Assembly: GCF_017591425.1 (NCBI RefSeq)
Contig: NW_024467121.1
Coordinates: 23,634,707-23,698,706 of the forward strand
DNA: 64,000 nt
Reading direction: 5' to 3'
Origin: Ochotona curzoniae
Lineage: Eukaryota > Chordata > Mammalia > Lagomorpha > Ochotonidae
Shown here: positions 48,310 through 59,559 of the stretch, in pieces
Position numbering within the stretch: the first letter of the stretch is position 1
How the letters are laid out: the number at the start of each line of letters is the position of its first letter
Notes under the pieces: generated by a model
Database searches by the model: none
Seen by the model: the letters and a program-made list of their open reading frames with translations, nothing else
Told to the model about the DNA's origin: nothing
Position numbers and translations under genes: made by a program

Positions 48310-48541
48310 GGAGAAAAAGTAAGAAAGGAAAGAAGGAAGGTGAGAGAGAGAAGAAGAAAGCAAGAAAGGGAAATGGAAGGGAGGGCTTGGGGAAAAAAGA
48401 AAGAAAGAGAGCGGGGAGGGAAGAGGGAGAGAGAGGGAAAGGAAGAAAGGAAGAAAGAAAGGAAGGAAGGAAGGAAGGAAGGAAGGAAGGAAGGAAGGAA
48501 GGAAGGAAGGAAGAAAGAAAGAGGAAGGAAGGAAGAAAAGA
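48310..48541 (+). repeat. Polypurine tract with (GGAA)n core
   Basis: Almost pure A/G on this strand, with an uninterrupted GGAA array at about 48461-48511. With the AAGAG array it makes a purine run of about 320 bp. Confidence 0.97.
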
Positions 48542-51500
48542 TTTAAAGGATGACATGACACCTTAAATGGCAATGGATTCTATTGAAAGAAAGTTTTGGG
48601 AAAAAATCTATTCTTTGTACTTAATAGTTGTAAAATGAAACACAAAGCTGTGGTTTTGAGAATAGCCAACAATAAAAAAATTGTTCAAATAATTTCCAGT
48701 ATTACTTATAATCTGACAGATATACAATTAAAATGAGTATCTACTGGAGAAAATAAACTGCCTGAAAAAACAAATGACATGTTCTTTGAGGTAGCTAACC
48801 TCAAGACTCAATATAAATCATACCTGATTGCATTATCAGAAATGCAGCTTCTAAAGCATCTATGCTTCTAGCTAAAAAGAAAATTACGTGAGCACACTGC
48901 CTAACATATTCTTTCTTAATGTTTCTTTCATCTTTATTGTTAATTAAAATCACCTTCTATGGCACAGAAATTGCACCAACTAGACCCAATACAAAGATAA
49001 GAAATTTAAATCCAAGCACGCATCATCTTTTAAAAATAACCACTTGCCATTTGTTAGTGGGGAAAATCACACAAGTGTAACATCCAGTTTATATGCTGCC
49101 TTGGAGTCTATGTCAATTCAAGTTTTCTTTTATGATTCAGATTTTCCAAGAGTTCCAAGAATCTGAAAATATTTCATTAGAAATTAATGTGTTACCCACA
49201 CAAATGGCAAATATTGAAAATGAGGAATATAAATAAAAAATAATAAAAATAGTAAGTCTACTAATACTGAAGAGGCAGGCAGGCAGACAGGAGGGGAGGA
49301 GAGCATGTGAAAGGGAGAGAGATTTTAAACATCCGGTTTCGATTCTGGACCGTTTATGGAAACAGACAGACACAGCAAGCAGAAGCCAAATATATTCTCA
49401 GGCTCTGACAGGATTTGTTTTCCATCTTGTCATTATTTTTACTATACTTCTCCTAATAATATTTCTCCATCGTTTTAGATTTCCTGACCGACAATACCAG
49501 TCTCATTACGGGCTTGCAAATGAGAGCGGTGGAGAAAAGAGGCACATGCCTGCAGATGAGCTGTCTTTCCAGGCTTCTTACTGGGGGTGTGAAGCATAAA
49601 GGCACACAACCACGGCAACTTCAGCCCCATCTCCTGCATCCTTCCCAAGTCTCCCAGCATGACTTTCTCAGGGTCCAACTCACAATCCCTGGCAGAGCAG
49701 TAGATACATGGTCTATTACAAAAAGCAAGATAAGATGAATGAATGATGCTCATCTCACTAACCCTGGCACAAAGTAAAAATCAATATGCACCTGCTTTGA
49801 CACCCTTTTTGTAAGAATTAATCTATATGAAATAGCAACTAGGTGCTATCTTAGTCTATTTCAACTCTTTCTATTTAAATGCCACTGAGAGACAGGCCAC
49901 TGCTTATCAAACATGCAGCCATGGACATGCACTTGTTCCTACATCACCAAAGATAATGAGGGAACTATTGTGAAAATATGAAAGATTTGTTTAACGCAGA
50001 CTATTAAAAAACACCTCTTTGCATCAAAATAAGTGTCTCTCTTTATGGCATAACTGATTATTTTCTATAGAATTTAAATTGTACATAAAATTATAATTGT
50101 GCCTTGTTTAATGTAAATTGACTGCCTCTCAATTATTGGGAAAGGATTTGAATTTTAATGGACTACTTTGCTGGAGACATGCCAAGAAAATCAGCAAAAA
50201 CTCCAATAGCTCTAAGTGGAGGTATACAGACACACATTTTCAGAAATCAGGAAGATGAAGGATCTGAAGAATTCATCTTAAAGTGGTCTGAAAAGACTAG
50301 TAAGCTTTAACTGTCAGCATCAGGCGATTCTGTGACTGCGAGGCTATAATTTCATCTCTTTCTGAAAAAAATCATACGAGCCACATATTAGCAGAAAGCG
50401 GTTTTGTTGTTGTGTTTTTAATGTTCTTTCTTTCCACAGATTAGGTAATCTGTGACAATCAAGGCTTTACCCCGAAGGCAGCACCAACACAAAATCCTGC
50501 AGGACTGAGAGGCAGGCATTCAGACACACTTGAATGCTACCCTTGAATATCTAATGGAAGGCCACCCCAGGAAGTTGGCTGCAGTCACATACCGGCTGCA
50601 TGCCACATAGTTACTGCTTGACATATCTCCTTTTTATAAATCCAGTGTCTATGAAGTCCAACAAATCTTCTCCACACTTGTAATCACAAGCTAGAGCAGA
50701 CTTCAGCCGTTTTGCTACCCAGATGGCTGCAATATTTTTATAGTTAAATTACAACCAGTGATGCCGGAGGTAGGGATACACATCTGCCTGAAACTGCCAG
50801 TCTTCTGAGATCTTTTTCACAAACCCTCAGCATCAAGCAACGCTGTTGATAATGGTGTAAAAATCACCTCTGGGTGTCCTATGAACCATTTACTACACAC
50901 AGAAATTTACAACCTCACTATTAACCATTAACGGATTTACTTTAACTGCCATCAATTTGAGATGTTTTTGGAACTGAAAAAAAAAAAAAAAAACCACACC
51001 AAGTTTTAATAATGAGTCCTGAAAGGGCCTCTGTGGACATGCATACAAATGCTATGTGCAGAGTCAATTTAAGATTTGGGCTGGTGAATAGGAGTTTCTT
51101 CTGTTTTTCATTCAAGTTTCTTGAATAGATTCCTAGGATGCTAAAGATTCAAGCTGAATATAGATATCTGTTTCTATATCAACGTTCAGAAAGTTAGGAA
51201 GGTTCATAAATTATTATCAATGACAGCTGTGATTGATTTCTTACGAGGTGCTGATTTGACTTGCATAAAGCAATCTCAGTGTTAAGATAATTCAAAGTTT
51301 ACATGATATATCTGTATCTATCTATACATATATATATATTAAAGAACTTTTGAGTTTTCTGGCAACTAGATGGCTGATTAAAATTTCATGATTCATAATC
51401 AGCAAGTCTCAGATTTTGGATAAAAGTCAAACAGTGTGAATTATAATAAAAACGTGATTCCCAAGGCATATCACTTCATTGTATAAGAGTATGGAATCAG

Positions 51501-52570
51501 ACCACAGATTTTACTGCAGAAATGAAGTAGGTATTCTAGAAATGAAGAACCAATGCAATGTAACCACAGAAAGACAAAGGCAAATAATGTAAAGTGATGA
51601 TCAGACAAAGAAGGAGAAGATAAAGAAGTAGCAGCTAAGTAGTGCTGACTGGTTAGCCAACAATTCAGCATGAATGGCATGTTTGGCATCCCAACCCCAG
51701 CTACTCCATCTCCACACTTGCAGAGGGCTACATGAGCTTCACTTAGCAGCCAGAGTCAGCGATACAGCAGCTACATGGATGCCTATTTTTTCTTAACGAA
51801 ACATTTGTGCAGCACATAAACATCAAAATTTATATTTAGTGAAAGAGAATGACTCAAAAGCTACTTTAATGCTGTTTTTATGTATTTATATAAAATGCCT
51901 TTTAAGTATCTGTTCTTTAAAGTGATGTATATTTTTCATGGATACAAAAAATTATTTCATGGATGATTGTCATTTTTTAAAAGCCAACTAACTTCCAAAA
52001 AACTGAAGACTCTTGAGTATGACATATCATCAAGATATCAGAAAACCAAACATTTTCTTTAATTTATTGCACTTCTGTCACCAGCAGACTGCAGATTATA
52101 CATGAACAAAATAAACAGGCAGTTGCTTTGTACCCCCTGAATGTATGCCTTCAATGCAACAACTACCAAAGGCCTGCCCTCCGGTTGTAATCAGTTTCAA
52201 AGTTATTTTGATCAAAATTACCAAAGAAATATCAAAAAGAGCCTGGTATCCCACAAAGTAGCTAATTTACTATGTTGATTTGAGTATGAATTTCAATCAC
52301 CTGTGCAACAGAAAAGAGCTGAAAGAGCACAGTGGGACACTGCTGTCTGAAGGGCCACAGACTCAGCCTCAAGTCCAGTCAATGGCAGTTTAGTCATTGC
52401 TGACAATTTTGGTAACTCATCCTTGAATGACCCACAGGTGCTGAGAGGCACAGAGAATTGCTCTTTCCAAGTCAGGTCAAATGGGATCACCATGCAATAA
52501 AACCCTGTGAAAGCAGCCTAAAACTGTGAGGGCCTTGCAGTCCCATCAGTAGAACTGATTTAATTCGTCT
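48542..52570. other. SINE-free segment of about 4 kb
   Basis: No CSINE, MIR, L2 or gene recognised. There is a short aggc-repeat patch at 49275-49295, an A tract at 50978-50993 and a TA-rich patch near 51320-51340. A candidate location for conserved non-coding sequence. Confidence 0.4.
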
Positions 52571-52855
52571 TTTTTGAAAATACTTACATATTTCAAAAGA
52601 GAAATCTTCCACCTGCTGGTTCATTCCCTAAATGCCCACAACAGTGAGGGCTGGCTAAGCTGAAGCCAGGAATTCCATCTGGGTCTCCCACATGAGTAGC
52701 AGGGACCCAGGTATTGGAATCATCTCTGCTGCCTTCTCACAAATATTAACAGGGAGCTAGGAAGTATATAGCAGCTGGGAACTGAATCAGTGGCCTGATA
52801 ACGAGATACAGGTGTCACAAGTGACAGCTTAACTTGTTGTGCCACAATGCCAGCC
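52571..52855 (-). mobile_element. CSINE, minus orientation
   Basis: 'gaaatcttccacctgctggt', 'catctgggtctcccacatga', 'cagcttaacttgttgtgcca' and 'caatgccagcc'. Confidence 0.9.
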
Positions 52856-52991
52856 ACCTGAAGCTGTTTGTTTTAAAGGATAGTTTGTCTCTGTCTTTAC
52901 CTTTGATTTTTAAATTAGTAATGCTACACTATTAAGTATGAATTGCAAATTTAAACCCAGGAACACACTGCTTTAACAAAAATCTTACATA

Positions 52992-53210
52992 ATTTTCTGT
53001 GTGCCAGCCAGAATCCAAGATCATTTTAGCCTCGAAACAACCCTTAGAGGTGAGTGTTTTCTTGCTTTTCCTTTTGTACAGATGGAGCACCTGACTCACT
53101 GTGAGTTGAAGTAAACTTGCCCACGGTCAACAGCAAGTTCAGAGGTGGTGCTGAGATCAGAACCCAGGCAGAAAGCCTCCAGCAGCCACATAGCTTAACC
53201 ACTGTGCACC
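52992..53210 (-). mobile_element. MIR
   Basis: 'tctgtgtgccagccagaatc', 'agcctcgaaacaacccttag', 'gaggtgagtg', 'cttgcccacggtcaacagca' and 'agatcagaacccaggcagaa' in reverse-MIR order. Confidence 0.85.
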
Positions 53211-53462
53211 ATATGTCCCATTAGTAATCAAACAGTCTTTTTAAAAGCTCATTTATTCTTATAGTAACCTGGGGGAGATCTCTAAGGCAACATTAGCCTG
53301 AAAAACACGTAGCAGAGAATTGAACTCTTCACGTGACACTATCACTAGCGGACTAGAATGGGAAAATCTGTCACGAAGCTGTCTAGATTGGGGTTCTGGG
53401 AAGCCGCAGTCCAAGCTCTGCTCTGAGGCTGGCTTGCTCAGGGGCTGCAGCACAGGGGTCAA

Positions 53463-53600
53463 AAACCTGGGCTCTGGCAACAGACAGCTCTGTAATCTCA
53501 GACTTGAAACACCGTATACTTGCTATGTGACCTTGGGTCACACTGCATAGCCTTTCAGAGCCTCAGTGCCTCTAAAAACAGGAGACAATAAAAATAATTT
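53463..53600 (+). mobile_element. MIR
   Basis: 'cctgggctctggcaacagac', 'cttgctatgtgaccttgggt', and 'gagcctcagtgcctctaaaa' in forward MIR order. Confidence 0.8.
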
Positions 53601-53789
53601 CACTAGAGTAGCTCTCATGATGGGATTTGAAGTTGCTTCCCTGCTGCAGATTCTTTACTTAGAAAAGTGCAATCTCGTGTCAAACATCACAATACCCCAT
53701 TACCAGCAGATTCCATGATGCCATGATGCTGATTATACTAATTATGGTGATTACAATAATCCTATATTACATTTATTTACTCTCATGTT

Positions 53790-53945
53790 TTTTTCTAAAA
53801 ACTTTCATGCACTTGATCTGATTTGATGCTCATAATGTTTCTACCTGACATCTCATTCCAATTTCATGGACAAGGAAGTGCAGGATGAAAGAATTAATTT
53901 GACCTGTGGAAGATCAAATGCTTATTGGCTGACACAATTGGTTCA
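53790..53945 (-). mobile_element. MIR fragment
   Basis: 'ctttcatgcacttgatctga', 'atgctcataatgtttctacc', then 'ccaatttcatggacaaggaa'. Reverse-MIR order. Confidence 0.65.
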
Positions 53946-54805
53946 TAAAACTTGTTACACTCCACTAACAACATGATACCTCCCTGTGATAAGTGTATAA
54001 TACTATTGATGAAGTAAAATAACATGAAAAAATGCAAATAAATACTTGTTGTTCCAAGAATTTGGAGAGAACAGAAATGCTTTCTCGTGGTTTAGGTTTT
54101 CAGGAGGCTTGTACCAAGAGGGCAACTCCACCCTTACATGTGGCGTGAGAGTAAGTTAAAGAGAAGAACAAAAGAAGGACGGACATCTACAAAGACACAG
54201 TAGCAGGAATGCTCACAACCAACGACAGACAATCCATGGCTGTGGAAGAGAAGAGAAGCAATGCAGCAGGAAGGAGGGAGCACACACGTGACATATGTCA
54301 TTGGGCTGGCACGAAGGCTGGCATCATTTAACATTAGTATGTGTGCCGGTTTTATCAGGGTTATTCAGGGCCGTCTTCTCCTGGACTCTCAATTTCATGC
54401 TGTTGTCTGCTGCTGCCTCAGTGACTCCATGGCGGCCTTCTTGGGTTCTGCCACTTGTAGCTCACAGCACATGCTTTAAGTCTTGGGCAGCTTCTCCCAA
54501 ATGGAGTCTAGTGATGCATCAAATCCTAAGATTTAGGATTTGCCATCTGAAGCAGCTGCTAAAAGTGCTGGGCTAACGGGATCTTAAGTGGAGGAGAAAT
54601 AATTTCCTGTGGGGAAAGGGACCCATGTAATGGAGGAAACTGAAAGGATAGAATCTCTCTTACTCTCCCTTAGTGAACCACTTAGAGGCACAGTTTCTGC
54701 TATAGTCTATCCAGAAACACCTACCTGATGGTAACTCTGTGGTTTATCTGAAGCTGTTAATAGTACTGTGCTTTACTGGACCTCCCTTTTCTATGCTACT
54801 CTGTA

Positions 54806-54975
54806 GTAGCTGGAGTCTTGAAACCAGGAACTCAATCTGAGTCTCCCAGGTAGGTATCAGGACCCAGGTATCTGAGCCATCATCTTTTGCCTTCCAAGTA
54901 AACAGCAGGAAGATGGATTGGAAGTAGAGCAACTAGGACTCAAACCAACACTTGAATATAAGATGCCAGTCTTTT
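54806..54975 (-). mobile_element. CSINE fragment, minus orientation
   Basis: 'gaaaccaggaactcaatctg', 'agtctcccaggtaggtatca', 'tgagccatcatcttttgcct' and 'ctaggactcaaaccaacact'. Lacks the tail-side third. Confidence 0.8.
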
Positions 54976-55082
54976 ACATAGAAGTTAGAAATAATACATT
55001 CATAAAAGATAAAAAGGGCCTTATTCATTACCAACAACCAAAGAGAAAATAAATGGCAATGCCATACAAAAAAGAAAAGGGA

Positions 55083-55225
55083 TTTGGAGTAAAAATCAAG
55101 CCAAGTTTGAACTCTACCACATATATGATTGTCACTTTGAGTAAATTCATTACTTCCTCTGAGTGGAGTTTCTTTCTCTGGTAAAAAAAAAAGGGATAGT
55201 ACTTGACACTTAGTATGTGGTTGTG
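55083..55225 (+). mobile_element. MIR
   Basis: 'ccaagtttgaactctaccac', 'attgtcactttgagtaaatt', 'cattacttcctctgagtgga' and 'gatagtacttgacacttagt' in forward MIR order. Confidence 0.7.
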
Positions 55226-55229
55226 ATAA

Positions 55230-55370
55230 GCCAGGTGCTTCAGCTGATATTTATATCAAAGTGGATATTATCAATGCCAAGGTTTCGGTGAAGAGACATA
55301 CCCAGAGAGGCTGAACGACTTACTCAAAGTAACTGCTGGAAACAACTATCGTTTGTGGTCAAATCCTGAT
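55230..55370 (-). mobile_element. MIR fragment
   Basis: 'caggtgcttcagctgatatt', then 'gagacatacccagagaggct' and 'gacttactcaaagtaactgc' fit reverse-MIR order. It abuts a forward MIR. Confidence 0.55.
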
Positions 55371-55660
55371 GCTGACAATACTACTAGCAGTACAATCTCT
55401 GCTAAGACACTTAACCTCATTAAGCCTTCTACATGCTTTATCTTACGTGCAGCATATAAAACACAAATTCTAGAATGGAAGCTGTGAAAGTCCTCCCTAT
55501 TTTATTTTCGACATGCACCATAAAGACGGATGGTTTTCCTCAACTGCTTTAATTGTTGTTAGAGAATAGTAAGAAGGGGATATGTTCCAATCTCTGCATA
55601 TAATAAGAACAATCTAAATGAAAGAAGCTGAGATATATAAAAAAAGTATCAGATGGAGAA

Positions 55661-55985
55661 GATACTGTGGCAGAGCACGCTATGCTGCCTCTTAGAACAC
55701 CTGCACTGCATACTGAAGTGTCTGGGATTCCAAGTTGAACCTCTGCTTCCGATGCAACTTCCCGCTAATTCAACTGGGAGAATGTTGGAATAAAGTCCAC
55801 ATATTTGGGACCCTACTGCTCCTGTGGGAGACCCAGGTGGAATTTCTGGCTCCTGCCTCAGCCTGAGCAAGGCCTGTTGTGGGCATTTGCAAAGTCAATC
55901 AGCAGGACAATCTGTCCTTCATTCTCTCATATTCTCTCTCTTTCTCATTGTTTTTTTCTTAAACAAATGAATAAAGTCTTCAAAA
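55661..55985 (+). mobile_element. CSINE, plus orientation, old
   Basis: 'gatactgtggcagagcacgc' head, 'aacttcccgctaattcaact' and 'tgtgggagacccaggtggaa' body, tail 'aaacaaatgaataaagtctt'. It lies about 140 bp from the SDCCAG8 exon donor and is antisense to the gene. Confidence 0.85.
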
Positions 55986-56128
55986 ATAATAATGGTGTAA
56001 GATATGAGGTATCTATTTGAGTTTCAGAATCATTATAAATTCCACTATTCCACAACAATCACCCTTCTGCTTATGAGTCAAACACATTCAACGCATGGAG
56101 CATCAGTTGCTTATCAAATGTTCGTTAC

Positions 56129-56260
56129 CTTTGCTTCATTCTTTCATGTAGCCTCCCGTGCTCGACACACTGCTCCTCCAACGCACTGTTCCTTCTCTGC
56201 AGTTTTTCTAGTTTGTCATATGTGTGTCTTTTTTCTTGACTGAGCTGAGCTATCGTTGAC
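56129..56260 (-). CDS. SDCCAG8: Internal coding exon of SDCCAG8 (C-terminal coiled coil), partial gene
   Basis: Read on the minus strand, a pyrimidine-rich run ending in cacctctag precedes the exon and a GT donor (caaag|gtaacg) follows. The exon is 132 bp: one base completing a split codon, 43 whole codons, and two bases of the next codon. The peptide begins STIAQLSQEK and ends GRLHERMKQ. Hydrophobic or permissive residues fall in an a/d pattern (I3, L6, T13, L17, L20, L27, C31, M41), so it is a coiled coil. From memory of human SDCCAG8 (713 residues) it corresponds to about residues 619-661, with 8 differences in 43 positions. SDCCAG8 is a centrosomal and ciliary-base protein; defects cause nephronophthisis and Bardet-Biedl type ciliopathy. 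The frame is intact, all substitutions are coiled-coil compatible, and introns flank it, so it is a spliced exon and not a processed copy. The preceding and the last exons were not found in the window. Confidence 0.93.
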
Positions 56261-56534
56261 CTAGAGGTGAAAATACAGAAGTAACAGATGTTAAAAGCTC
56301 TTCCTAGAAGAGCATATTTTATACATACCCTTAACAATATTTTTTAAATGTATGCTTTATTTTCTGTGTATTATTTTCTTTTATTATATATTTTATTTAT
56401 TTTAAAAATGATAATGTAATAAAACTGTATAAACTTGTGTGTGGAAATTGCAAAATGTCTAGTAGCAGGATATATGACTTCTAAAATGACTTCTCTGGAG
56501 AACAAGATCACTAGTGATAAAATCTCTTTACAGA

Positions 56535-56600
56535 GACCATCATTCACTGCACAAATATTTGCTGAGTCTTTACCATAGTCCAGTCACCAGGCAGTTAACA
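56535..56600 (-). mobile_element. L2 LINE remnant
   Basis: 'catcattcactgcacaaata', 'tttgctgagtctttaccata' and 'gtccagtcaccaggcagtta' resemble the reverse L2 3' end. Confidence 0.5.
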
Positions 56601-56683
56601 AGCAATATAAGGCCTTATTTTAATAGGAAAGATTTTTTTTTAGTTAATATAGCTAATGTAATTATTAAAATCAAATAGTCCTG

Positions 56684-57007
56684 GGCCCGACACTGGCCTA
56701 GTGGTTAAAGTCCTCGCCTTGAATGCACCAGGATCCCATATGGGTGCCGGTTCTAATCCTGGCAGCTCCACTTCCCATCCAGCTCCCTGCTTGTGGCCTG
56801 GGAAAGCAGTTGAGGACAGCCCATAGCCTTGGGACCCTGCACCCGTGTGGGAGACATGGAACAATTTCCTGGCTCCTGGCTTCAGATTGGCACAGCACCA
56901 GCCATTGTAGTCACTTGGGGAGTGAATCATCCGATGGAAGATCTTCCTCTCTGTCTCTCCTCCTCTATGTATATGACTTTGTAATAAAAATAAATAAATC
57001 TTTTAAA
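56684..57007 (+). mobile_element. CSINE, plus orientation, young, with target-site duplication
   Basis: Near-consensus copy of a subtype with 'cacttcccatccagctccct' and the tail 'actttgtaataaaaataaat'. Flanks aaaatcaaatagtcctg (56667-56683) and aaaatcaaatagttctg (57008-57024) differ at one of 17 positions. Confidence 0.97.
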
Positions 57008-57024
57008 AAAATCAAATAGTTCTG

Positions 57025-58080
57025 TGATGGCTAATTTTATGTATCAACTTATCTTGGACCAAGAAGGTTGAACAAGACTCCAGCTACCACAGACAGAGTA
57101 GCACAGAAAATGGAGGTTCAAAAGTTGCCTTGGAGCACAGTGCTGGGCCATGGCCACTGTGGAGCCCAGTACTTGGGAAGACTCAAAGGCCTCACCCCCT
57201 AAGCCTCTGACACAGAGGCTCCAGCTGCCCATGTCAGACAGGCATCTGTGATCTTACTTCACTGTGTTGCTGCAACACTTGACTAGACCTTGTATCCATC
57301 TGTGAGACACTGTAGGGCCTGTGACTACCAGATCCAGATGATTCAGGATACATGCCAGTCTGGGTGACCAAGGGACTACCTTTGTGGCTTCCTCCAACCT
57401 TGGGCAGACAGCAATGGACTACAGGATTGTGTTGTGGGACTCAGAGCCAAGCTGTTACAAAAAGGCTGTTACTGGGTAGATCTTCACAGTCCCTCTCCTT
57501 AGGCAAGTGCCTGCTCCAGGATCAATGGGGACCTATGTCCTGGGAAGTGGACATGTTGCTATGTATGCTACTTTTAGTCATGTGTGGGTCTAGGAGCACT
57601 CCAAAATTGTACAGAGCCTATTACTAACTCTAAGACCTAAGTGTTACCCACCATGTTCCTGTGTCTGCAGCTGAGAAGCTGCCTCTATCATCCCTACTGT
57701 AAAACTGGACAGACAACAAGGAAGCACAGGAATGCCTTGGGGCTCAACATCAGGCTGGCAAAAGCCAACATTGAATGGATCCCAACTATCCCTGTTTCCA
57801 AGCCAGTGCCTACAGCCAAAGCTGCTGGCTGCAATGCAGGCCAGATTGGATTCCATAACCCTAGGAGATCAGTCTCATATCTTAGCCAGCATGACCCATT
57901 ACTTGGAGCAGCAGCATCAAGCAGTGAGTTCATCTTGGCAGCAGAGAGCTGTCAACCAATCGCTGGGCTGCATTGTCCTCTGTGGGCTCCAGGAAGGGTA
58001 TAGCATCATAGCATTTGCAATCACCCAACTAGGAATGTGAGGCCATCCTAGCCCAAGGAAGAGGCTTATAGGTACGTACT
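57025..58080. other. Unassigned 1-kb segment, possibly an old transposable element
   Basis: GC-richer than its surroundings, with long overlapping frames on both strands (up to 120 codons at 57641-58003 plus). Its first 25 bases (tgtgatggctaattttatgt...) resemble the start of a common mammalian repeat 3' region, but the rest does not match anything I know. No domain is recognisable in any frame. Confidence 0.35.
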
Positions 58081-58293
58081 ATGCATTTTTAGGCATTTCC
58101 ACAGTTCATTCTAAACAATATACCAACTGTAGATTTGGCACAAATTCAATCTTGAATAGTAGTGCAGCTCTGAACCAGAAAATAAACAATAGACCTAAAA
58201 TAAGTCTCAACTTTGAGAGTTATCTAGTACTGAAATGGTAGCAGTGTCCACAAACTCACAGAAAGTAAGTAGAAGGCTTAGAATTTCTAGGAG

Positions 58294-58612
58294 AAGGACA
58301 GAGCTGTGGCATAGGAGGCTAAGCCTCCATCTGCGGCGCTGGTATCCCATATGGGCACTGGTTTTAGTCCTCATTGCTCTTTTGATTTAGCTCCCTGTTT
58401 ATTACCTGAGAGAGCAGCAGAGGATGGCCTAAGTTCTTGGGACCCTGCACCCATTCAGGAGACCCTAGGAAGTTCCTGGCTGCTGGCATTGGATCAGCTC
58501 AGTTCTGGCTGATGTGACCATCTGGGGAGAAAACCAGTAGATGGAAAATCTTTCTCTCTCTCATTCTCTCTGTAAATCTGCCTTTCAAATATAAATAAAT
58601 GCTAACAAAAAC
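58294..58612 (+). mobile_element. CSINE, plus orientation, with target-site duplication
   Basis: Head 'acagagctgtggcataggag', 'gctggtatcccatatgggca', tail 'tttcaaatataaataaatgc'. Flanked by aatttctaggag (58282-58293) and aatttctagaag (58613-58624). Confidence 0.94.
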
Positions 58613-58919
58613 AATTTCTAGAAGCAAAGTCACAAATTAAGCGAGATTACTGTAACTAATCCTTCATTGTGCAGATGATGTCTTACACCAATGGTATTAA
58701 ATCTACTGGAGGACCATGACTTCACCCAGTCAATAAGTACCAGAGACCAACCTTGAAAGAGTTGAATTGAAAGTTTCAACTGCTTTGTGAAAATTTCAAA
58801 ATAATTATTTCGAGGAAACTCAATGAATTTCAAGGGAATATAGAGAAGTGAAATCCTTCAACTGTAAGCATCAAACAGAATAAACAATATGTTGATGAGT
58901 CTTTGGTTATACTGATACT

Positions 58920-59172
58920 GGGATGGATATCACCTATCAGAATGCCTGGGTGCAAGTACCAGCTCCACTCCTGATTCTATATTCCTGTTAATCTGGATCC
59001 TGAGGGGCAGCAGGAGATGTCAAGGAACTAGATCCCTGCTATCCAGGTAGGAGGACTGAGTTCCAGACTCCCACTTTCACCCTCGGCCCAACCCCAAGAG
59101 TGCAGGCATTTGGTGAGTGAACCATGGTATACAACTCTCTCTTTTACCTTTTCTCAAATAAATGACATTCAC
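58920..59172 (+). mobile_element. CSINE, plus orientation, old
   Basis: 'gaatgcctgggtgcaagtac', 'gggcagcaggagatgtcaag', 'ggcatttggtgagtgaacca' and the tail 'tctcaaataaatgacattca'. Confidence 0.8.
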
Positions 59173-59174
59173 AA

Positions 59175-59390
59175 AATGTGACAGACAGCATCAATAGCAG
59201 AACAGCTGAAACAGAAGAATCAACGAACTTGAAGATGGACTATCTGAAAACACAATTGAAAAAGTAATTAAGGGGATTAAATAGAGCATATGAGAACATT
59301 GGAACAGCAGAGAAAGAGTAAGTTAAATTATCTAGATTCAAAAAGGGCTTGCAAAAGAGACAGAAAGCTGCCTCCCAAGGTGTATGTAAA
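59175..59390 (+). mobile_element. Possible L1 ORF1-region fragment
   Basis: 'cgaacttgaagatggactat' followed by 'ctgaaaacacaattg' resembles the coiled-coil stretch of mammalian L1 ORF1. Interrupted by stops. Confidence 0.45.
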
Positions 59391-59394
59391 AAGG

Positions 59395-59500
59395 AGGCTG
59401 GAATTGGAAGGAAAGCTGAGACATGAGCACAGTACTCTGACATGCAATGTTGGCATCCCAAGTGGCATTGTATCTGCTGTGCCAAAACCTAACCTTCACC
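59395..59500 (-). mobile_element. CSINE 5' fragment, minus orientation
   Basis: 'ggctggaattggaaggaaag', 'atgttggcatcccaagtggc' and 'tctgctgtgccaaaac' are the head half of a reverse CSINE. Confidence 0.7.
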
Positions 59501-59559
59501 CTTTGGTTCAGCATGGTATTGGAAGTCCAAACCAAAGCAAGCAGGCAAGATAAATCAAG

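Larger units (their letters stand above)
1..56128 (-). other. Region 3' of the SDCCAG8 exon: at least in part its downstream intron
   Basis: The donor at 56128-56127 opens an intron running leftward. The human protein has about 52 more residues, ending in a Ser-Asp-Cys C-terminus. I found no minus-strand segment encoding them, so either the intron exceeds 56 kb or a small exon was missed by eye. In human the gene is convergent with AKT3; I saw no AKT3 exon here. Confidence 0.4.

Noticed and set aside
48088..48573. Open frames of 113-152 codons on both strands over the purine tract
   Set aside because: They translate simple repeats (Arg/Glu/Lys one way, Ser/Leu/Phe/Pro the other) and lack stops only because of composition.
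56125..56337. 70-codon minus-strand frame starting at a Met inside the intron
   Set aside because: The N-terminal part (before the acceptor AG at 56261-56262) is intronic; only 56129-56260 is exon.
57641..58003. 120-codon plus-strand frame as a gene
   Set aside because: No domain recognised and equally long frames exist on the opposite strand; kept only as an unassigned segment.
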